Below, piece after piece: positions 60,406-64,000 of a stretch of 64,000 nucleotides of DNA. The notes under the pieces were generated by a model. That model saw only the letters and a list, made by a program, of their open reading frames with translations. It had not been told where the DNA came from and made no database searches. Source of the DNA: DATKPE01 sp033854175. Its GTDB lineage: Bacteria; Bacteroidota; Ignavibacteria; UBA10030; SZUA-254. Position numbers and translations under genes: made by a program. The stretch's first letter is position 1. Each line of letters opens with the position of its first letter. The DNA lies in NCBI GenBank assembly GCA_033854175.1, contig JAWOKN010000158.1, positions 39,358 through 103,357 of the forward strand. The letters run 5' to 3'.

Positions 60406-63400
60406 CAAAAGCAGGGTCAAAAAAGGGGATGTCGGGTGCACGGACGGGGAACCGGGCTCCCGGGACTCAGCCTCGGGGCGTGCAATATCCGACATTTGAA
60501 TTTCATATACTAAAATCGGCGCGGAAACTCTACGACATTGATGATGCACTGTTTTCACTGACAGGCAATGTGGTGTTCATCAATTTTCATGCGGTCCGCA
60601 TTCTGGCATATAAAATGAACTCCCGCCGTGATCTCGGGGGGTCACCTCACCTCGCGGTCAGAACCGGAGCACTGAACGCGATGGGATTGATCGACGAAAT
60701 ATATCATTATATCGTTCAGCTCTATGAACGGACGGTCAATCCCGGGGTCTTTCAACGGGCTCTGGATTATCTGGAACAGACGATCGGAAACGACGGCCTT
60801 CAGGAGCTTCTTGCCGGTTTTGTCGGAAGCTACCCCCCTACCTCCGTTTATCGCGGGGAGGAGACACCGGAATCCCACCTCAGGGGAGGTACCATGGGGA
60901 AGTCAAATGAAGAGATCGCGGCAGAAGAAATTCTGCATATTTATTTTGCGAATTTCAACCCGGGTTTTACGCTGTTCCGCGAACTCTTCGACGACGAGGT
61001 GTTGAGGAAGATCGGCCCGTACGATTCCGCGATTGCGCATCTTGATAAATTTTTCCTCCGGGAAAAAAAATTCGGCCCGAACAATGAAGATATTTTCTCA
61101 CTCTTACGGGCACCGATTCTCGCCAGCCCACACAGCCTTGAGGGGCAACTCGCGTTCATACGAACATATTGGGGTGCTCTCCTGCCTGATTCGTTGCTGG
61201 AAAGGATGACGCTTGCAACTGATCTCATGAAGGAAGATCTCCGGTTCATTCCCGGTGGCGGGCCTGCACCCACGCATGTTCCGCGGTACGACGGAGAGGA
61301 ATCGCTCGACTATCTCAGGAGTGATGAAGAACGGTTTACGCCGGATATTGACTGGATGCCGAACGTCGTTCTTCTTGCAAAAAATACCTATGTATGGCTT
61401 GACCAGCTATCGAAAAAATACAGACGATCGATCCGGAGGCTCGACCAGATACCTGATGAAGAACTTGACCAGCTTGCTCGCTGGCACTTCACCGGATTGT
61501 GGCTGATCGGAATATGGGAGCGAAGCCGGTCTTCGCAGCGGATAAAGCAACTGACGGGTAATCCGGAGGCGGTTGCCTCGGCTTATTCTCTGTATGATTA
61601 TGACATTGCGGGTGATCTGGGCGGGGAGGAGGGTCTCTGGAACCTGCGGCACCGGGCATGGCAGAGGGGCATTCGCCTGGCCGGTGATATGGTGCCCAAT
61701 CACGTCGGTCTCTATTCACGTTGGGTTGTGGAGCATCCGGAGTATTTCATTCAATCGCCCTATCCTCCGTTTCCAAATTACCGTTTTACGGGCGAAAATC
61801 TATCCGAGAATCCTTCGGTTGAGGTGCGGATTGAAGATGGCTACTGGTCGCGGTCGGATGCTGCAGTTGTTTTCCAGCGCATCGACAAAACGAACGGCCA
61901 TATTACCTATATCTACCACGGCAATGACGGTACGAGCATGCCCTGGAACGATACGGCGCAGCTCGATTTTCTCAATGGCGAGGTCCGTGAAGCAGTCGTT
62001 CAGTCGATTTTTCATGTTGCACGGAAGTTTTCGATCATACGGTTCGATGCTGCCATGGTGCTGGCAAAAAAGCATTTTCAGCGGCTCTGGTATCCCGAAC
62101 CGGGCACAGGCGGTGCAATTCCTTCGCGCTCGGATCACGCCATGGCAAGGAGGGATTTCAACGCAGCCTTCCCGCGGGAATTCTGGCGCGAGGTTGTCGA
62201 CCGGATTAATGCCGAAATGCCGAACACGCTTCTCCTTGCTGAAGCGTTCTGGCTTCTCGAAGGTTATTTCGTCCGGACACTCGGCATGCACCGGGTGTAC
62301 AACAGTGCGTTTATGCACATGCTCATGAAAGAGGAGAATGCCAAATACCGAGAACTTATCCGCAATACACTCCATTACAATCCGGAGATTCTTAAACGAT
62401 ATGTCAATTTTATGAGCAATCCGGATGAAAGGACGGCCATCGATCAGTTTGGAAAGGGCGACAAGTATTTCGGGATTGCGACGATGATGGTTACGCTGCC
62501 CGGACTTCCGATGTTTGCCCACGGGCAGATCGAAGGGTATTCCGAAAAGTACGGGATGGAATATTACAGGGCCTACTATGATGAATATCCGGATGATGAT
62601 CTCATCCGGCGTCACGAAAGGGAAATTTTTCCCCTACTGAATAAACGACACCTTTTCAGCCAGGTTACGCACTTCGAGATGTACGATTTCGTGACGGGCT
62701 TCGGATCGATTGATGAAAATGTGTTCGCCTATTCCAACCAGCATTATTCTGAAAGGGCCTTTGTCTGTTTCCATAACCGGTATGCCGAGACGGAAGGTTT
62801 TATCCAGGTTTCATCGGGCAAGATAGCCAGGGAAGGGAGCGGGTCGATCAACAGGACCACGCTTGCCCAGAAATTCGGTTTCAAAAACGAACAGTGTCTT
62901 TTTTACATTTTTAAAGATTCAGTGACGGGACTGGAATTTCTCCGGTCCGGTGCTACCCTGTCGGAACGGGGATTCTTTCTCAGGCTCCGTGCTTTCGAGT
63001 ATCATGTTTTCCTTGATATCCGGGAAGTCTGGGATGGTGAAGGGATTTTTGCACGCATTGCGGAGCAAATCGGAACTAACGGCATTCCCGATATCTGGCA
63101 GGCGGCAAAACGTCTCCGTCTCGAGGATGTGCACAATGCTTTCGTGGGGATGTTTCTCGAACCGGCTGCACGGATTTCCCTCCCAGTTCGCAGAGTGGAA
63201 AAGGACCTGCGGCCCGGGGAGGTGCTTCCCGAACGGTTTTTGGAGAATCTGAAAGGCTTCATCCGTGCCGCAAACCGGATTGCCCACATAAATCTGAATG
63301 ATGACCGGATTCAGAAGGCGTTCACCCAATCCGCTGTGAATGTAACGAAAGCATTCGGGGATGCAGGCCTCACGAAGGAAGGTCCGGTACAAGAGCGACC

Positions 63401-63965
63401 TCAGAATATTTTCCATCAACTTCTCTCCGATCCCAAAGACCAGATGGTGTTGGTTCTTTGGTTGTTGCTGCGTACATTGACGCCGGACGAGATGCGGAGG
63501 ATCTACGAGGAACTATGGCTGGATGAGCCGTTGCGACGGGTTTTCCAGCATACCGGACTTCAGGATGTTGATCACGAGATCATCCTCATGCACGTCCTAA
63601 CAGATCTGTTTTGTGCTTCGGGTGTAGTTGCAGAAAAGAAGCCGCTTGCTCATATTGCCGACATGATCAGGATCGATCGGTCGTCGGATTATCTGCAATT
63701 GCATGAGCATGAAGGTGTTCGCTATTATCATAAGGAATCATTCGAGCGCTTGATGGCATGGTTTGTGTTTTGCAGATGGATAACCGGAATCCCGTATATA
63801 TCCGCGTCCGCCGCCCGGGATGCACGAGATGAAGCGGTGAAATTTCTGGAGATGCTATGCGATCTGTCCGTTACCGCCGGTTATCACTATGATGTCCTGA
63901 TGAGCTCATTACGGAAGAGTGCAAGTGCGGTTCCCCGCCGGAATCCAGGCGGCGGACTGCGATAG
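60402..63965 (+). CDS. Large GH13 (alpha-amylase superfamily) protein with altered region IV
   Basis: An 1187-residue protein without a signal peptide. The centre (about 390-790) has the GH13 barrel: region I LAGDMVPNHVG (about 427-437), region II IIRFDAAMVL with the nucleophile Asp 549, region III LLLAEAFWLLEGY with the acid/base Glu 614, and region IV FMSNPDERTAI with Asp 675. In region IV the usual His before the Asp is Pro. Long flanking regions of about 380 residues on each side are not recognisable by eye. The N-terminal part has features such as YDIDDALFSLTGNVVFINFHAVR. The cytoplasmic location and coupling to an ATP-grasp gene suggest intracellular glucan or sugar metabolism. Confidence 0.85.
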   Translation: MTKAGSKKGMSGARTGNRAPGTQPRGVQYPTFEFHILKSARKLYDIDDALFSLTGNVVFINFHAVRILAYKMNSRRDLGGSPHLAVRTGALNAMGLIDEIYHYIVQLYERTVNPGVFQRALDYLEQTIGNDGLQELLAGFVGSYPPTSVYRGEETPESHLRGGTMGKSNEEIAAEEILHIYFANFNPGFTLFRELFDDEVLRKIGPYDSAIAHLDKFFLREKKFGPNNEDIFSLLRAPILASPHSLEGQLAFIRTYWGALLPDSLLERMTLATDLMKEDLRFIPGGGPAPTHVPRYDGEESLDYLRSDEERFTPDIDWMPNVVLLAKNTYVWLDQLSKKYRRSIRRLDQIPDEELDQLARWHFTGLWLIGIWERSRSSQRIKQLTGNPEAVASAYSLYDYDIAGDLGGEEGLWNLRHRAWQRGIRLAGDMVPNHVGLYSRWVVEHPEYFIQSPYPPFPNYRFTGENLSENPSVEVRIEDGYWSRSDAAVVFQRIDKTNGHITYIYHGNDGTSMPWNDTAQLDFLNGEVREAVVQSIFHVARKFSIIRFDAAMVLAKKHFQRLWYPEPGTGGAIPSRSDHAMARRDFNAAFPREFWREVVDRINAEMPNTLLLAEAFWLLEGYFVRTLGMHRVYNSAFMHMLMKEENAKYRELIRNTLHYNPEILKRYVNFMSNPDERTAIDQFGKGDKYFGIATMMVTLPGLPMFAHGQIEGYSEKYGMEYYRAYYDEYPDDDLIRRHEREIFPLLNKRHLFSQVTHFEMYDFVTGFGSIDENVFAYSNQHYSERAFVCFHNRYAETEGFIQVSSGKIAREGSGSINRTTLAQKFGFKNEQCLFYIFKDSVTGLEFLRSGATLSERGFFLRLRAFEYHVFLDIREVWDGEGIFARIAEQIGTNGIPDIWQAAKRLRLEDVHNAFVGMFLEPAARISLPVRRVEKDLRPGEVLPERFLENLKGFIRAANRIAHINLNDDRIQKAFTQSAVNVTKAFGDAGLTKEGPVQERPQNIFHQLLSDPKDQMVLVLWLLLRTLTPDEMRRIYEELWLDEPLRRVFQHTGLQDVDHEIILMHVLTDLFCASGVVAEKKPLAHIADMIRIDRSSDYLQLHEHEGVRYYHKESFERLMAWFVFCRWITGIPYISASAARDARDEAVKFLEMLCDLSVTAGYHYDVLMSSLRKSASAVPRRNPGGGLR

Positions 63966-63977
63966 GAGGATGGTATT

Positions 63978-64000
63978 ATGCATGAAGTTCTGTCGATTAT
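63978..64000 (+). CDS. Start of a further gene (truncated by window end)
   Basis: AGGAGG at 63964-63969 precedes an ATG at 63978 that opens MHEVLSI before the window ends. It lies 12 bases after the GH13 stop, so it is probably in the same operon. The strongest Shine-Dalgarno of this region points to a real start. Seven residues are too few to name a family. Confidence 0.5.

Noticed and set aside
1..64000. tRNA or rRNA genes, CRISPR arrays, insertion sequences, prophage, integrase or defence islands
   Set aside because: No cloverleaf-like sequence, direct-repeat arrays, transposase or integrase reading frames, or phage genes were recognised. The CHAT gene is not accompanied by defence partners, so it is not called a defence system.

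Overview
This window is bacterial chromosome from a Gram-negative member of the Fibrobacteres-Chlorobi-Bacteroidetes (FCB) group, most likely an Ignavibacteria/Chlorobi-like or other Bacteroidota-related lineage. The clearest sign is a type IX secretion (T9SS) C-terminal sorting domain of the QNYPNPFNPST kind on the protein at 6724-7845. Supporting signs are many lipoproteins and periplasmic peptidases, TPR-rich membrane proteins, and few strong Shine-Dalgarno sequences. GC content is roughly half by eye. No rRNA, tRNA, CRISPR array, insertion sequence or prophage was seen. Coding density is high and no gap without a gene exceeds 300 bases.

Layout. 1-12961 (+): end of a response regulator, then a secreted amidohydrolase, a SnoaL-like protein, purC, a catalytic/non-catalytic M16 peptidase pair, a DUF167 protein, the T9SS-sorted protein, rlmN, an M1 aminopeptidase fused to HEAT repeats, adk and a glycerophosphodiester phosphodiesterase. 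13014-14505 (-): two unknown envelope proteins. 14736-17321 (+): a lipoprotein of TPRs plus a CHAT domain that has lost its catalytic dyad. 17323-18925 (-): an ECF sigma factor and a membrane-anchored toastrack-like protein. 19051-21349 (+): tmk and an S41 protease. 21386-28291 (-): deoxynucleoside kinase, a bacterial expansin, two paralogous polytopic membrane/TPR proteins and a membrane protein with HEAGH.

28323-39180 (-) is a catabolic block that encodes the whole reductive pyrimidine pathway. PreT/PreA reduce uracil or thymine, dihydropyrimidinase opens the ring, beta-ureidopropionase releases the beta-amino acid, a class III aminotransferase makes the semialdehyde, and a CoA-acylating semialdehyde dehydrogenase yields acetyl- or propionyl-CoA. 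Two DinB-fold proteins, a DUF4440 protein and a HOGA/DapA-like aldolase are interleaved or appended. 39356-46670 (+): murA, then a glycosylation cluster (GT2, a TMTC-like membrane/TPR protein, a membrane gluzincin/TPR fusion, GT9). 46916-51776 (+): enolase, phosphohexomutase, a TlpA-like thioredoxin and an aspartate aminotransferase.

51934-59233 (+) is a complete histidine operon, hisGDC(NB)HAF(IE), headed by a small TrpR/YerC-type repressor. Two nearly identical inverted repeats, ATACTTTA-N6-TAAAGTAT and its 19/22 match, each end two bases into a start codon, one at the repressor gene and one at hisG. They look like the operators of a self-contained histidine regulon. 59491-63965 (+) is an ATP-grasp protein translationally coupled to a 1187-residue GH13-type protein whose fourth conserved region is altered. 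A third gene starts at the very end of the window.

The least described items are the his operator system, the catalytically dead CHAT lipoprotein, the expansin with an N-terminal duplicated module, the membrane gluzincin/TPR protein, and the ATP-grasp/GH13 pair.
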